This document shows, piece after piece, positions 23,773 to 31,265 of a DNA stretch of 41,874 nt. The translations under genes and the position numbers were made by a program. Within the stretch, counting starts at the first letter, position 1. Every line of letters begins with the position of its first letter. This stretch comes from Candidatus Micrarchaeia archaeon (lineage in GTDB: Archaea; Micrarchaeota; Micrarchaeia; Anstonellales; JAHKLY01). Below the pieces are notes generated by a model. The model made no database searches. It saw only the letters and a program-made list of their open reading frames with translations, and had not been told where the DNA came from. The DNA is taken from the NCBI GenBank assembly GCA_041653315.1, contig JBAZFO010000007.1, positions 1 to 41,874 on the forward strand. Reading direction: 5' to 3'.

Positions 23773-24339
23773 ATGGCACCAAAACAAAATGAAGAAATAA
23801 TAAAATTTAATTATGGAAGAGATATTGAATACACTTTGATTAGTATATTAAATATGTTAAAGACTTTGAATTATGATTTAAGCAGATTATCTCATGAAGA
23901 AAAACAAGGAGTAGTTTTTGGAGAAAATATAAGAGAAATTGTTAAACAATTTAGTAGAGATTTTGGCCTTAAGAATTCTAGCGGAGAAATAGATAATTTT
24001 GTATTAGGTAAAATAGTAGAAGCCGATAAAATAATTAGAGCACAGAAGCAATTGAAAATATTGGGTTATTTAAAAGAGGAACCAACTGGTTTTATGACTG
24101 AAGAAACCGAAGGAGCAATAGCCCAATTTAAAATTGATATGAATAAAAAATCTTCTGTTAAAGTGTTTTTAAAAGTAGATGGAAGATTAGATAATGATAC
24201 AATTAATTTATTAAATGAAAAAGTAGAAAGAATAAATTCCTTATTAGGTTGTGTACCTGTTAAAATTAATTTTGCTGATTTATTAGTTAATTATACAGTT
24301 GATGAAGACGGAACTCTTGCTGTTAATAGAAAAAAATAA
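23773..24339 (+). CDS. Peptidoglycan-binding-domain-like (PGBD) protein
   Basis: The 188-residue protein has an N-terminal helical part (residues 1-75). A segment resembling the PG_binding_1 three-helix repeat follows: IIRAQKQLKILGYLKEEPTGFMTEETEGAIAQFKIDM, then KVDGRLDNDTINLLNEK. The G-x-x-T-x-x-A-x-x-x-F pattern is the usual PGBD core. The host is not expected to have peptidoglycan, and no signal peptide is visible, so another ligand or a structural role is likely. I chose the ATG at 23773, preceded by AAAGTGAG; an earlier in-frame ATG (23752) overlaps the upstream gene. Confidence 0.6.
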   Translation: MAPKQNEEIIKFNYGRDIEYTLISILNMLKTLNYDLSRLSHEEKQGVVFGENIREIVKQFSRDFGLKNSSGEIDNFVLGKIVEADKIIRAQKQLKILGYLKEEPTGFMTEETEGAIAQFKIDMNKKSSVKVFLKVDGRLDNDTINLLNEKVERINSLLGCVPVKINFADLLVNYTVDEDGTLAVNRKK

Positions 24340-24497
24340 ATGGGCCCGCCCTGCCAAACCGCAGGGAACCTAGGTTCCCCTCAGTTTTAGGTTAATCCTG
24401 ATCCCCTCCTAAAAATAGCTTTTCTAGAGTTTAAGCCATATTCTCAGCAATAACTCTTTTTTACTATAAACAACTTATAACAAAAATGGGCCCGCCC
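24338..24497. repeat. Duplicated tRNA-Val 3' end with GC-rich structured spacer
   Basis: AAATGGGCCCGCCC occurs at 24338-24351 and again at 24484-24497, where it is the 3' end of tRNA-Val read on the minus strand. The spacer begins GC-rich. CCCTGC-CAAACC-GCAGGG (24349-24366) is a perfect hairpin, GGGAACCTAGGTTCCC (24364-24379) is a perfect palindrome, and TTTTAGG/CCTAAAA (about 24385-24412) can pair. Such GC content stands out in this genome. It could be an integration scar at the tRNA 3' end, a tRNA fragment or a small RNA. I recognise no RNA family. Confidence 0.55.
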
Positions 24498-24746
24498 GGA
24501 TTTTCATCCCAATTTTTAGTTTCTTTTTGGGGTGAAGACCTTTTTCTTTTCAAAGAAAAAGGGATTCATTTGAACCGGGGACCTTCTGCATTTTGAAAAC
24601 ATACCTTTGAAATATTTCAAAGTTCTTTCTTTTTCATAAAAGTTTTTCTTTCTTACAAGAAAGAAAAAGTTTTCGTCAAGCAGACGTCTTAACCATTGTC
24701 CGTTTTATAAAATTTATGGTTTTAAAAAACTCTGGACCACGGGCCC
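24487..24746 (-). tRNA. tRNA-Val(GAC) with three introns (D loop, anticodon loop, T loop)
   Basis: The acceptor stem is GGGCCCG (24746-24740) with CGGGCCC (24494-24488) and A73 at 24487. The D arm reads GTCC...GAC, the anticodon stem TCTGC/GCAGA around TTGACG (anticodon GAC at 24677-24675), and the T stem CCCGG/CCGGG. Three insertions are removed to give a 73-nt tRNA: about 24731-24696 (36 nt, D loop), 24673-24591 (83 nt, 37/38) and 24571-24504 (68 nt, T loop, junction sliding over repeated AAAT). GTCC of the exon can pair with GGAC at the end of the D-loop intron, as a bulge-helix-bulge needs. CCA is not encoded. Confidence 0.9.
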
Positions 24747-24795
24747 GCATAATTTATGTAGAATTATTTAGATACATTACCTTTTTAAGAGTTTT

Positions 24796-26181
24796 TTATA
24801 CAATTTCTCTGCCTGCTGAATTCTTTTTAAGTCCAAAATCGCTGTTTTCTGCTGAATACCAAGTTGAATATTTATTTTTTATTTGATCTTCAATTGATTT
24901 ATTTTCCTCAATTGATTTTTTAATATGTTTTTTTTCAATAAATTCAGACTCTTCAGATACTGCCATATCTCCAGCCATTCTTATTATTCCGCTTAATATT
25001 CTAAATCTTAATGTATATCCATTTTCATTATCTATTTTTTTAGCTATTTCTTTTGCTTTTTCAATAATTAATTCGCCTGCTTCTAAATTCATATGTGGTA
25101 TTTTTCCATCTTTCTCAATTTCTTGAGCTATAAACTGAAATAATTTTTCTTTATTTTCTTTATTCTCTTCCATAGCTGTATTAACTAATATTTCATATCC
25201 CTCTCCTTGTATTCTGCTTCTTAAAGCTGGAAGTATATTTTGAAGATCATTTATATTTGCAGATGCAACCATAATAAAATCACAAGGCACATTTTCAACT
25301 TTTATTGAAGCCCCAGAACTTGTTGGATTTTTTCCACTTATTGAAAATTTCTTTTCCTGCATTGCAGTTAATAAATGTCTTTGAATTTCTCCTAAAGAAG
25401 ATAATTCATCAATATATAATACTCCTTCGTGTGCTTCGTGTATTGCACCAGGGATTACTCTTAAATAAGCAGGAGTTCCTATTTCTTTATGTCCTCCATA
25501 TGGGTCGTGTTGTATATCTCCTAATACCTCTGTTTCACTTGCTCCTGTTATTTGAACAAAAGGATTTCTATCAAAAGGAACAATTATTTTTTCTTTTTGT
25601 TTTATTTCATAATCCTTTAATTCTTCTTTTTCTTTTTCTGTCAATTCTAATATTTTTTCTCCTTTTCTTATGAATGTAATTTTTTCATCTTTTTGTTTTT
25701 CAGTTCTTGTTGTTTCTATCGTGTCTTTTTTCATTGTTTTTAATCCTAAAATGTCATTTGAAAAAGAATATTTTTGTGCTCCACAATGCGGGCATATCCA
25801 TTCATCACTTCTGCTTAATTTTGAGCATCTTTTACATTTGAATCCCAATGCTTCTGAAACGAAATACGGAACATATGCTGGATCTAAGTATTTTCCTATT
25901 TTTGGTTCTTCATATTTTTCTTGTGTTTGTCTTATTTTTATAATTGGTTTATTTTCATTTTTGAGATTTTGTAATACAGCAATTTCTTCTTTTGGTTTTG
26001 GCAGTAAATAGGCAATAGAATTTGCTATCATAGATTTTCCTGTTCCAGGGGGACCTATTAATAATAAATGCCTTTTTTGCTTAGCACATAATTTAGCATA
26101 TTGAACTGCTTTTTCCTGTCCTATAACTCTATTTATTGGTTCTTTAGGAATAGTAATATCTTTAGTAGTTTTACGACCCAT
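24796..26181 (-). CDS. LonB-like AAA+ ATPase with zinc ribbon and no protease domain
   Basis: The 461-residue protein matches the ATPase part of archaeal LonB. It shows GPPGTGKS (43-50), then DPYGGHKEIGTPAYLRVIPGAIHEAHEGVLYIDEL with Walker B, and LLTAMQEKKFSISGKN. The sensor segment IMVASAN and an arginine-finger region PALRSRI follow. Archaeal LonB normally has a two-helix membrane insert after Walker A and a Ser-Lys protease domain of about 200 residues at the C terminus. Here the insert is replaced by a four-Cys ribbon (CKRC, CPHCG; about residues 115-134), and the protein stops after the AAA lid. Downstream is tRNA-Val, so no split protease gene lies next to it. Confidence 0.82.
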   Translation of the reverse strand: MGRKTTKDITIPKEPINRVIGQEKAVQYAKLCAKQKRHLLLIGPPGTGKSMIANSIAYLLPKPKEEIAVLQNLKNENKPIIKIRQTQEKYEEPKIGKYLDPAYVPYFVSEALGFKCKRCSKLSRSDEWICPHCGAQKYSFSNDILGLKTMKKDTIETTRTEKQKDEKITFIRKGEKILELTEKEKEELKDYEIKQKEKIIVPFDRNPFVQITGASETEVLGDIQHDPYGGHKEIGTPAYLRVIPGAIHEAHEGVLYIDELSSLGEIQRHLLTAMQEKKFSISGKNPTSSGASIKVENVPCDFIMVASANINDLQNILPALRSRIQGEGYEILVNTAMEENKENKEKLFQFIAQEIEKDGKIPHMNLEAGELIIEKAKEIAKKIDNENGYTLRFRILSGIIRMAGDMAVSEESEFIEKKHIKKSIEENKSIEDQIKNKYSTWYSAENSDFGLKKNSAGREIV

Positions 26182-26205
26182 GTTTAAATTAACATAAAAT
26201 AAGCT

Positions 26206-26366
26206 TTAAACTCTTTCTCCTATTAAACAGCTTTGGGTGTATCCAATTATTTTTACTTTTGTTTTATATCCTTTTTTAATTTTTTTTTCTTTTGTTTTTA
26301 ATGCTATTTGTTTGTAATTATTTTTGTTCTTTCTTTTATGATTTTATTATTTTTAATCAGTATTTC
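26206..26366 (-). pseudogene. Remnant of a TRAM-domain end, MtaB/CDKAL1-like methylthiotransferase
   Basis: On the minus strand an open frame ending at 26206 reads NNYKQIALKTKEKK, then GYKTKVKIIGYTQSCLIGERV. That is the end of a TRAM domain as in archaeal MiaB-like tRNA methylthiotransferases (…NYKPV…VKI..AT...L.GE..). The preceding residues of the same domain (KIIKERTK) continue in a neighbouring frame, so one indel separates them. No start codon or radical-SAM part is present. The 3' end of a lost gene is the simplest reading. Confidence 0.5.
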
Positions 26367-26393
26367 ATAATAAAATAAGAAACAAAAAATTAT

Positions 26394-26870
26394 TTATTGC
26401 TTTACGTTAATTAGAAGATCATTAATTTGATTTTCAAAAAATTCTTTGAATCCTTCAAAATCTTCTTCTGGAGTTTCTTCTATAATTTTTTTAAGATATT
26501 CAATAAAATCATTTAGTTGATTTTTTAACTCATCTATGTCTCCTTTAAAATATTTTTTATTTGCTAAACAATTAGGAAGACCCATAAAAATTATTTCATC
26601 AATTAATGTTATTTTGTTTTTTCCTTCTGCTTTTTCAATTGTTTCCTTTAATATACTAATAAAATATGCTGATTTAACAGAACTATGAGTTAGTGCAAGA
26701 CATCTGCTTAAATCCCCAATGAGTTCTTTGATAGTTGTTCCATTTTTATATTCTAAAAATTTACCAACAAATTCTTGATTTATTTCGGTAGGAAATAATA
26801 ATTCTCTAAAAGTAATTCTTTCAGTATTTCCTTTTGTTTCACTCTGATTGGTTTTTTCTTTTAATGACAT
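26394..26870 (-). CDS. Hypothetical helical protein
   Basis: I do not recognise this 158-residue protein. The N terminus is polar (SLKEKTNQSETKGNTERITF). The rest is predicted helical, with DLSRCLALTHSSVKSAYFISILKETIEKAEGKNKITLIDEIIFMGL and an acidic C-terminal helix pair (EETPEEDFEGFKEFFENQ). No membrane helix is seen. CTTTATAAAC about 30 nt upstream is a fair TATA box. The gene is divergent from the GGDEF gene, and the two may share control. Confidence 0.55.
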   Translation of the reverse strand: MSLKEKTNQSETKGNTERITFRELLFPTEINQEFVGKFLEYKNGTTIKELIGDLSRCLALTHSSVKSAYFISILKETIEKAEGKNKITLIDEIIFMGLPNCLANKKYFKGDIDELKNQLNDFIEYLKKIIEETPEEDFEGFKEFFENQINDLLINVKQ

Positions 26871-26968
26871 ATTTTCTTTATACTTTTCTGTGTTTATAAA
26901 GGTTTTGCAGTGATTTTTATGTATTTTGTGTTAGAAAGGTTTAAAAATTAAAATTGAGTTTTATTTTT

Positions 26969-28042
26969 ATGAAAGAACCTGCCGAAATGTTATCTACTTT
27001 ACAAGCTTTGAAAAAAGCGTTAGAAACTAGTCCAGAAGATGCTTTATTAGAATTATTAGGAATGGTAGTTAAAACAGCAAATGCAAGTTCAGCAAGACTA
27101 TGGATAGAAGATTCAAATAATAGAGAATTTATTAGATGCATTGCAAGTCTTCCTCTTGATCATATTAAATGGAAAAAAATTAAAAAATTAAGAATTAAAA
27201 AATCTCTTAAATTTATAAAAGATTCATTAGATAATCCAGGAATCGTCCAGGAGAAAATAATAACTGATAATCTAAGAACTAAAGATTTATATGCAGATTT
27301 AACTAATCAAAAAGGATTAAATTTAATTTGCGGTGTTGAGTTGGGGGGAAGACGTAATTGTGGATTAATTGCAATTGATTTTATTGATAAAAATCCGAAT
27401 AAATCAGAAATAAAATTAGCTAAAAGTGCGTTAGAAACTTCAGCAACGTTAATTGGTTTATTATTTACTAATGAAGATTGGCTTCAAAATTTAGAGCAAT
27501 TATCAAAAATAGATGAATTAACAGGTTTGTATAATATAAGAGAATATAATATTCAATTATCTAAAGAAATGGAAAATTTAAAATTAAATAAAACTAAAAA
27601 ATATCTATTTTTAGCAGAATTTGATATTGATGATTTTAAAAAGATAAATGATAAATTTGAAAGCCACATAATTGGAGATAAAGTATTAGAAAGGATAGGA
27701 AAAAGAATAATCGAATTTATCGAAATAAATACTTTAATTAATATAAAAGCATATAGAAGGGGAGGAGATGAATTTGCTATTTTAATTGCAGATAAAAGCA
27801 GAGTAGAAAGTAGAAAAATAATTGAGCAATTATTTAAGAAAATAGCAAAACCAGTTAAAATAAAATATAAGAAAAGAGAAATTTCAATACCTTTAACTAT
27901 AAGTTTAGGATGTGGGATGTTTGAAGATAGGTTTTCTATTCAAGATTTTAGAAATACAATTGATGCTAGAGTTTATTTTGCTAAAAAAACAGGAAAGAAT
28001 AAAATTATAGGTAAAAAAGAGCATTTAATAAGTTCGTTTTAA
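26969..28042 (+). CDS. GAF-like plus GGDEF-domain protein, predicted diguanylate cyclase
   Basis: The 357-residue protein has an N-terminal GAF-like sensor (about 10-155: ALLELLGMVVKTANASSARLWIED, later GLIAIDFIDK). A GGDEF domain (about 170-345) follows. It keeps the catalytic motif GGDEF (265-269), DELTGLYNIREY at its start, and FDIDDFKKINDKFESHIIGDKVL with the metal and base contacts. The RxxD inhibitory site five residues before GGDEF is absent. Canonical GGDEF proteins are uncommon in archaea, and no EAL or PilZ gene is in the window. I placed the start at 26969, with TTTAAAAAT 26 nt upstream. Confidence 0.9.
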   Translation: MKEPAEMLSTLQALKKALETSPEDALLELLGMVVKTANASSARLWIEDSNNREFIRCIASLPLDHIKWKKIKKLRIKKSLKFIKDSLDNPGIVQEKIITDNLRTKDLYADLTNQKGLNLICGVELGGRRNCGLIAIDFIDKNPNKSEIKLAKSALETSATLIGLLFTNEDWLQNLEQLSKIDELTGLYNIREYNIQLSKEMENLKLNKTKKYLFLAEFDIDDFKKINDKFESHIIGDKVLERIGKRIIEFIEINTLINIKAYRRGGDEFAILIADKSRVESRKIIEQLFKKIAKPVKIKYKKREISIPLTISLGCGMFEDRFSIQDFRNTIDARVYFAKKTGKNKIIGKKEHLISSF

Positions 28043-28486
28043 TGCTTTTATAACTTTTTCTATTTGTTTAAATGAAGATTCCATATTTTTTGTATATGCA
28101 TTTTCTATCGAATATGGTAATTCACTATTTTCCGGCATAGATCCGGTTGTAAAACTATATTTTCTCTTTTTAGAGTCGATTATTCCTTTGTTTTTTAATT
28201 GTAATAAATGATACCTAACTGCTTTTGGATTTGGTTCTTCATTTTTCTTTTTTTCTAATTTTTCAAGAATATCATGTATATTTGGTTCTTTATTTTTAAA
28301 ATGAAAATCTAAAAGAACTTCAAATACATCAAGCATTAAAGTTCTAGTTTCATTTGGTGAAATTAATCCCAAAGAAAGAGCAAGCCACCTAACCATCGCT
28401 TTTTTTGAAAGTAAAACATCTTGAGATATTTTTAAATCTCTTATGACAATTTCATTTTTTATCAAATCTGATTCAGGTAGTCCCAT
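28025..28486 (-). CDS. Predicted winged-helix transcription regulator
   Basis: The 153-residue protein has a helical N-terminal half (ESDLIKNEIVIRDLKISQDVLLSKKAMVRWLALSLGLISPNETRTLMLDVFEVLLDF). A winged-helix-like segment follows: NIHDILEKLEKKKNEEPNPKAVRYHLLQLKNKGIIDSKKRKYSF, where AVRYHLLQLKNKGII is the recognition helix and wing approach. The C terminus is a helix. The family name is unknown to me. I chose ATG 28486 because TTTAAA (28517-28522) lies about 33 nt upstream; longer frames would overlap that box. The last 18 bases overlap the convergent GGDEF gene. Confidence 0.65.
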   Translation of the reverse strand: MGLPESDLIKNEIVIRDLKISQDVLLSKKAMVRWLALSLGLISPNETRTLMLDVFEVLLDFHFKNKEPNIHDILEKLEKKKNEEPNPKAVRYHLLQLKNKGIIDSKKRKYSFTTGSMPENSELPYSIENAYTKNMESSFKQIEKVIKALKRTY

Positions 28487-28514
28487 AAAAACCAAAAATC
28501 TTTTTCCCTTAACA

Positions 28515-28523
28515 TATTTAAAC
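28515..28523. promoter_or_regulatory. TATA box between divergent winged-helix and beta-rich genes
   Basis: TATTTAAAC contains the self-complementary TTTAAA (28517-28522). It lies about 26 nt before the plus-strand ATG (28546) and about 33 nt before the minus-strand ATG (28486). Only 59 nt separate the start codons, and no second TATA box is clear. Confidence 0.5.
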
Positions 28524-28545
28524 TTATTGTGAATAATTGAAATAG

Positions 28546-28917
28546 ATGGATGAAAAAATAATTGCAGTAGCTGCATCCTTTTTTCCAATTAGGCTTATTG
28601 CACATACACCAAATAATATAGAAATGGAGATAGTAGTTACTAATAATACAGATGAAATATATTGGATTGAATGTGATGTTGAACTTCCAGATTCAATTTC
28701 TTTAGCGCAAGATAAAAAATTATTAAAGGGCAGAACAAGAATAGGTATTGCTAAACCAAAAAGTAAAGTTTTTAAGAGAGTTAAAGTATATGGAGATACA
28801 AATACTTATCCTGATTTATATAAAATAAAATTAACTGCTTATGGTTTTAACCAAGAAAGTGTAATAAAAACAAATGCAACTAATATTATTAAATTACGAT
28901 GCGAAAGATTAGAATGA
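28546..28917 (+). CDS. Small beta-rich (Ig-like) protein of unknown function
   Basis: The 123-residue protein shows alternating strands: IIAVAASFFPIRLIAHTPNNIEMEIVVTNNTDEIYWIECDVELP, then KVFKRVKVYGDTNTYPDLYKIKLTAYGF. The pattern of a hydrophobic strand followed by V-x-N-N-x-T recalls the Ig-like or CARDB-type sandwich used in cell-surface and cytosolic adaptor proteins. There is no signal peptide. The leaderless ATG follows the shared TATA box by about 26 nt. Its end overlaps the ABCE1 gene by nine bases, tail to tail. Confidence 0.6.
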   Translation: MDEKIIAVAASFFPIRLIAHTPNNIEMEIVVTNNTDEIYWIECDVELPDSISLAQDKKLLKGRTRIGIAKPKSKVFKRVKVYGDTNTYPDLYKIKLTAYGFNQESVIKTNATNIIKLRCERLE

Positions 28918-30657
28918 ATAATAATATTCTCCTTTTTGTTTTTGTTCTCTGTCCAACGCGCTGTCTTGTTTGTTTATCCTTGGTCTTAATGTATCTTTAT
29001 CTCTACGCATTGTAATGTCCATTCCTTTTAAGAATAAATTCATACCTTGTTTTTTCTTTAATGGCGCACTTGTTTTTCCATGTGAACTACTTTCACCTTC
29101 AAAAATCATTAATCTATCTGAAATTAAATCTATTAAAACAATATCGTGGTCAACTACAAAAGCGCTTTTTGTTTCTGAATTTCCTATTATACTTCTTATT
29201 AATTGAACAAAATGAAGTCTTTGTTCAATATCTAAAAATGCAGAAGGCTCATCAAATAAATAAATATCTGCTTCTTGTGATAAAGTTAGAGTAATAGCAA
29301 CTCTTTGCAATTCTCCCCCACTTAATTGTGATAAAAATTTATCCATTAAACCTTCAATACCTAATCTTCTTTGTGCTTCTTTAAATACAAAATTGTCTAA
29401 TTTTTTAGATGCAAATAATTCTTTTACCTGCATATCTTCATCTACTTTTACATATTGCGGTTTATATGCAATTTTTAGATTCATATCATATTCTGTGTTA
29501 TCTGGTTTTTCAACACCAGCAAGCATTTTTATAAACAATGTCTTTCCAATAGCATTTCTTCCTAAAATACCTATTGTTTCTCCTAAATTTATTTTTCCTT
29601 CTTCACTTTTGAATTTAAAATTTTCAAAAGATTTTTCAAATTCAGGATATTCAATTCCTATCAATGTTTTTTTAGTATCTGATGAAGAACGTTTTTCAAA
29701 ATTTATTTCATAGTCTCTAAATCTAATATTTTCATCTTTTAAATATCCTTGTAAATATTCATTAACTCCTGCTCTTGCTGCTTTAACTCCAGACACAATC
29801 CCATATGCATTTTCATATCCATAAAATATATTTACATAATCACACATATAATCCAATAAAGCCATATCGTGTTCAATAACAACTACCTTTTTTGTTTTGC
29901 TTAATTCTTTTAATTTTTTAGACATTTCCATTCTTTGTTCTATATCTAAATACGAAGCGGGTTCATCAAAATAATATATATCTGCTTTTTTCATATATGC
30001 AGCTGCTATTGCAATTCTTTGTAATTCTCCTCCGCTTAATTTATTTATTTGTCTATTAAGTATTTTTTCTAATTGAAATTCTTTTACTGCTTTTTCTAGA
30101 TTGTTTCCATCTACTTTATTTAATAATTCTTTTACAGTACCTTCAAAAATTTCGCTTATTTTATCAACATGCTGGGGTTTATGTGAGACTTCAATTTCAT
30201 TTAAATTTAAAGATTTGAAATATGCTTGTTCAATATTTCCCATTTTTTGTATTGCTTCTTCTAATGTGTAATTTTTTTCATATTCTCCAAAATTAGGGAT
30301 TATTTTTTTAGATAAAATATTTAAAGCAGTTGATTTTCCTATTCCGTTTTTTCCTATTAATCCTAAAACTCCTTCTCTTGGTAAAGGCAGTTTATATAAT
30401 CTAAAAGAGTTTATTCCATATTGATAAATTGGTTTTCCTGTTTCTTCTGTTAAATTTATTATAGTAATTGCGTGTTCTGGACATTTATTAGCGCATATTC
30501 CACACCCAGTACATAATATTTCTGAAATTTCTGGAAACTCGTCAGAATTAACAGTAACTGTTTCATCACCCATTCTTACTCCTGGGCAGAATTTTTGGCA
30601 TATATATCCACAGTCTTTTTTTCGGCATTTTCTTTTATCAATAATTGCTAATCTCAT
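28909..30657 (-). CDS. abce1: Ribosome recycling ATPase ABCE1 (Rli1)
   Basis: The 582-residue protein has the ABCE1 layout. Two N-terminal 4Fe-4S cluster sites come first (CRKKDCGYICQKFCP and CTGCGICANKCP, residues 10-60). Two ABC modules follow with Walker A GKNGIGKS and GRNAIGKT, signatures LSGGELQR twice, and Walker B DEPASYLD and DEPSAFLD. A short C-terminal tail closes it. ABCE1 splits ribosomes after termination or rescue together with aRF1 or Pelota. The Pelota gene lies 1.3 kb away in this window. Length is typical (about 590). Confidence 0.97.
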   Translation of the reverse strand: MRLAIIDKRKCRKKDCGYICQKFCPGVRMGDETVTVNSDEFPEISEILCTGCGICANKCPEHAITIINLTEETGKPIYQYGINSFRLYKLPLPREGVLGLIGKNGIGKSTALNILSKKIIPNFGEYEKNYTLEEAIQKMGNIEQAYFKSLNLNEIEVSHKPQHVDKISEIFEGTVKELLNKVDGNNLEKAVKEFQLEKILNRQINKLSGGELQRIAIAAAYMKKADIYYFDEPASYLDIEQRMEMSKKLKELSKTKKVVVIEHDMALLDYMCDYVNIFYGYENAYGIVSGVKAARAGVNEYLQGYLKDENIRFRDYEINFEKRSSSDTKKTLIGIEYPEFEKSFENFKFKSEEGKINLGETIGILGRNAIGKTLFIKMLAGVEKPDNTEYDMNLKIAYKPQYVKVDEDMQVKELFASKKLDNFVFKEAQRRLGIEGLMDKFLSQLSGGELQRVAITLTLSQEADIYLFDEPSAFLDIEQRLHFVQLIRSIIGNSETKSAFVVDHDIVLIDLISDRLMIFEGESSSHGKTSAPLKKKQGMNLFLKGMDITMRRDKDTLRPRINKQDSALDREQKQKGEYYYSF

Positions 30658-30727
30658 ACATTTCTTTTCTCCAGTTGTTTTTTTAAATTAAACCTTAATA
30701 GATATATTTAAAAACATAAACTCCGTA

Positions 30728-30753
30728 TTAATATCATATTAATATGATATTAA
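30728..30753. promoter_or_regulatory. Perfect 26-bp palindrome, likely operator of the RelBE-type pair
   Basis: Two 13-nt arms meet at 30740/30741 without a spacer, the left arm being TTAATATCATATT. It lies between a TATA box (ATTTAAAAAC, about 30707-30716) and the AAGGTGAT binding site of the antitoxin gene, overlapping the expected transcription start. A repressor bound here would block initiation, as antitoxin-toxin complexes usually do. Confidence 0.75.
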
Positions 30754-30762
30754 GGTGATTTT

Positions 30763-30990
30763 ATGGTAAAAGCATTTGTAAATATAGATAAAAATACAAA
30801 TTGGATATTAAATATAATAAAAGCAAAATATGATTTAAAAGATAAGTCAGAAGCTATTGAGGTAATGGCTAGAAAATATAAAGAGGAAATTTTAGAACCA
30901 GAACTTAAACCGGAATATCTTGCTGAATTAAAAAAGAAATTAAAAGGAAAAAGGATTAAAGTAAATAATCTTGACGATGTTTTTGCATAA
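30763..30990 (+). CDS. Antitoxin of a RelBE/ParE-type pair (DUF2683-like)
   Basis: The 75-residue protein starts VKAFVNIDKNTNWILNIIKAKYDLKDKSEAIEVMARKYKEE. That is a strand followed by two helices, as in ribbon-helix-helix antitoxins of the archaeal DUF2683 kind. The C-terminal part PEYLAELKKKLKGKRIKVNNLDDVF would bind the toxin. AAGGTGAT precedes the ATG. The toxin gene follows after eight bases. The 26-bp palindrome upstream is the expected operator. Confidence 0.82.
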   Translation: MVKAFVNIDKNTNWILNIIKAKYDLKDKSEAIEVMARKYKEEILEPELKPEYLAELKKKLKGKRIKVNNLDDVFA

Positions 30991-30998
30991 GTGATTTT

Positions 30999-31265
30999 AT
31001 GTATCTTTTAGAAATTGAAGAAAAATTAAAAAAGAAATTTGAGAAATTAAAATTTAGTGATATAAAACATTCTAAAGCAATAAGAAAGAAAATTGAGCAA
31101 ATTTTAGAAAATCCTTATCATTTTAAACCTTTGAGAAAACCAATGAATCATTTAAGAAGAGTCCATATAATGAAATCTTTTGTATTGATTTATCTAATTG
31201 ATGAAAATACTAAAACTGTTTTTATAGTTGATTATGGACATCATGATACAATTTATAAAAATTAA
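30999..31265 (+). CDS. RelE/ParE-superfamily toxin
   Basis: The 88-residue protein fits the RelE fold: an N-terminal helix pair, then SKAIRKKIEQILENPYHFKPLRKPMNHLRRVHIMKSFVLIYLIDENTKTVFIVDYGHHDTIY. The run of K..L...RR.hi...vliY.id...v...y.gHHD.iY is the RelE core. Basic residues and the terminal His-Asp-Tyr are candidates for mRNA cleavage in the ribosomal A site. GTGATTTT precedes the ATG. The stop overlaps the convergent nth gene by four bases. Confidence 0.88.
   Translation: MYLLEIEEKLKKKFEKLKFSDIKHSKAIRKKIEQILENPYHFKPLRKPMNHLRRVHIMKSFVLIYLIDENTKTVFIVDYGHHDTIYKN

Noticed and set aside
24352..24483. A possible further tRNA, 5S, SRP or RNase P RNA in the GC-rich spacer
   Set aside because: The stems do not form a cloverleaf, there is no TTC loop in the right place, and no conserved SRP helix 8 or RNase P motif is visible.
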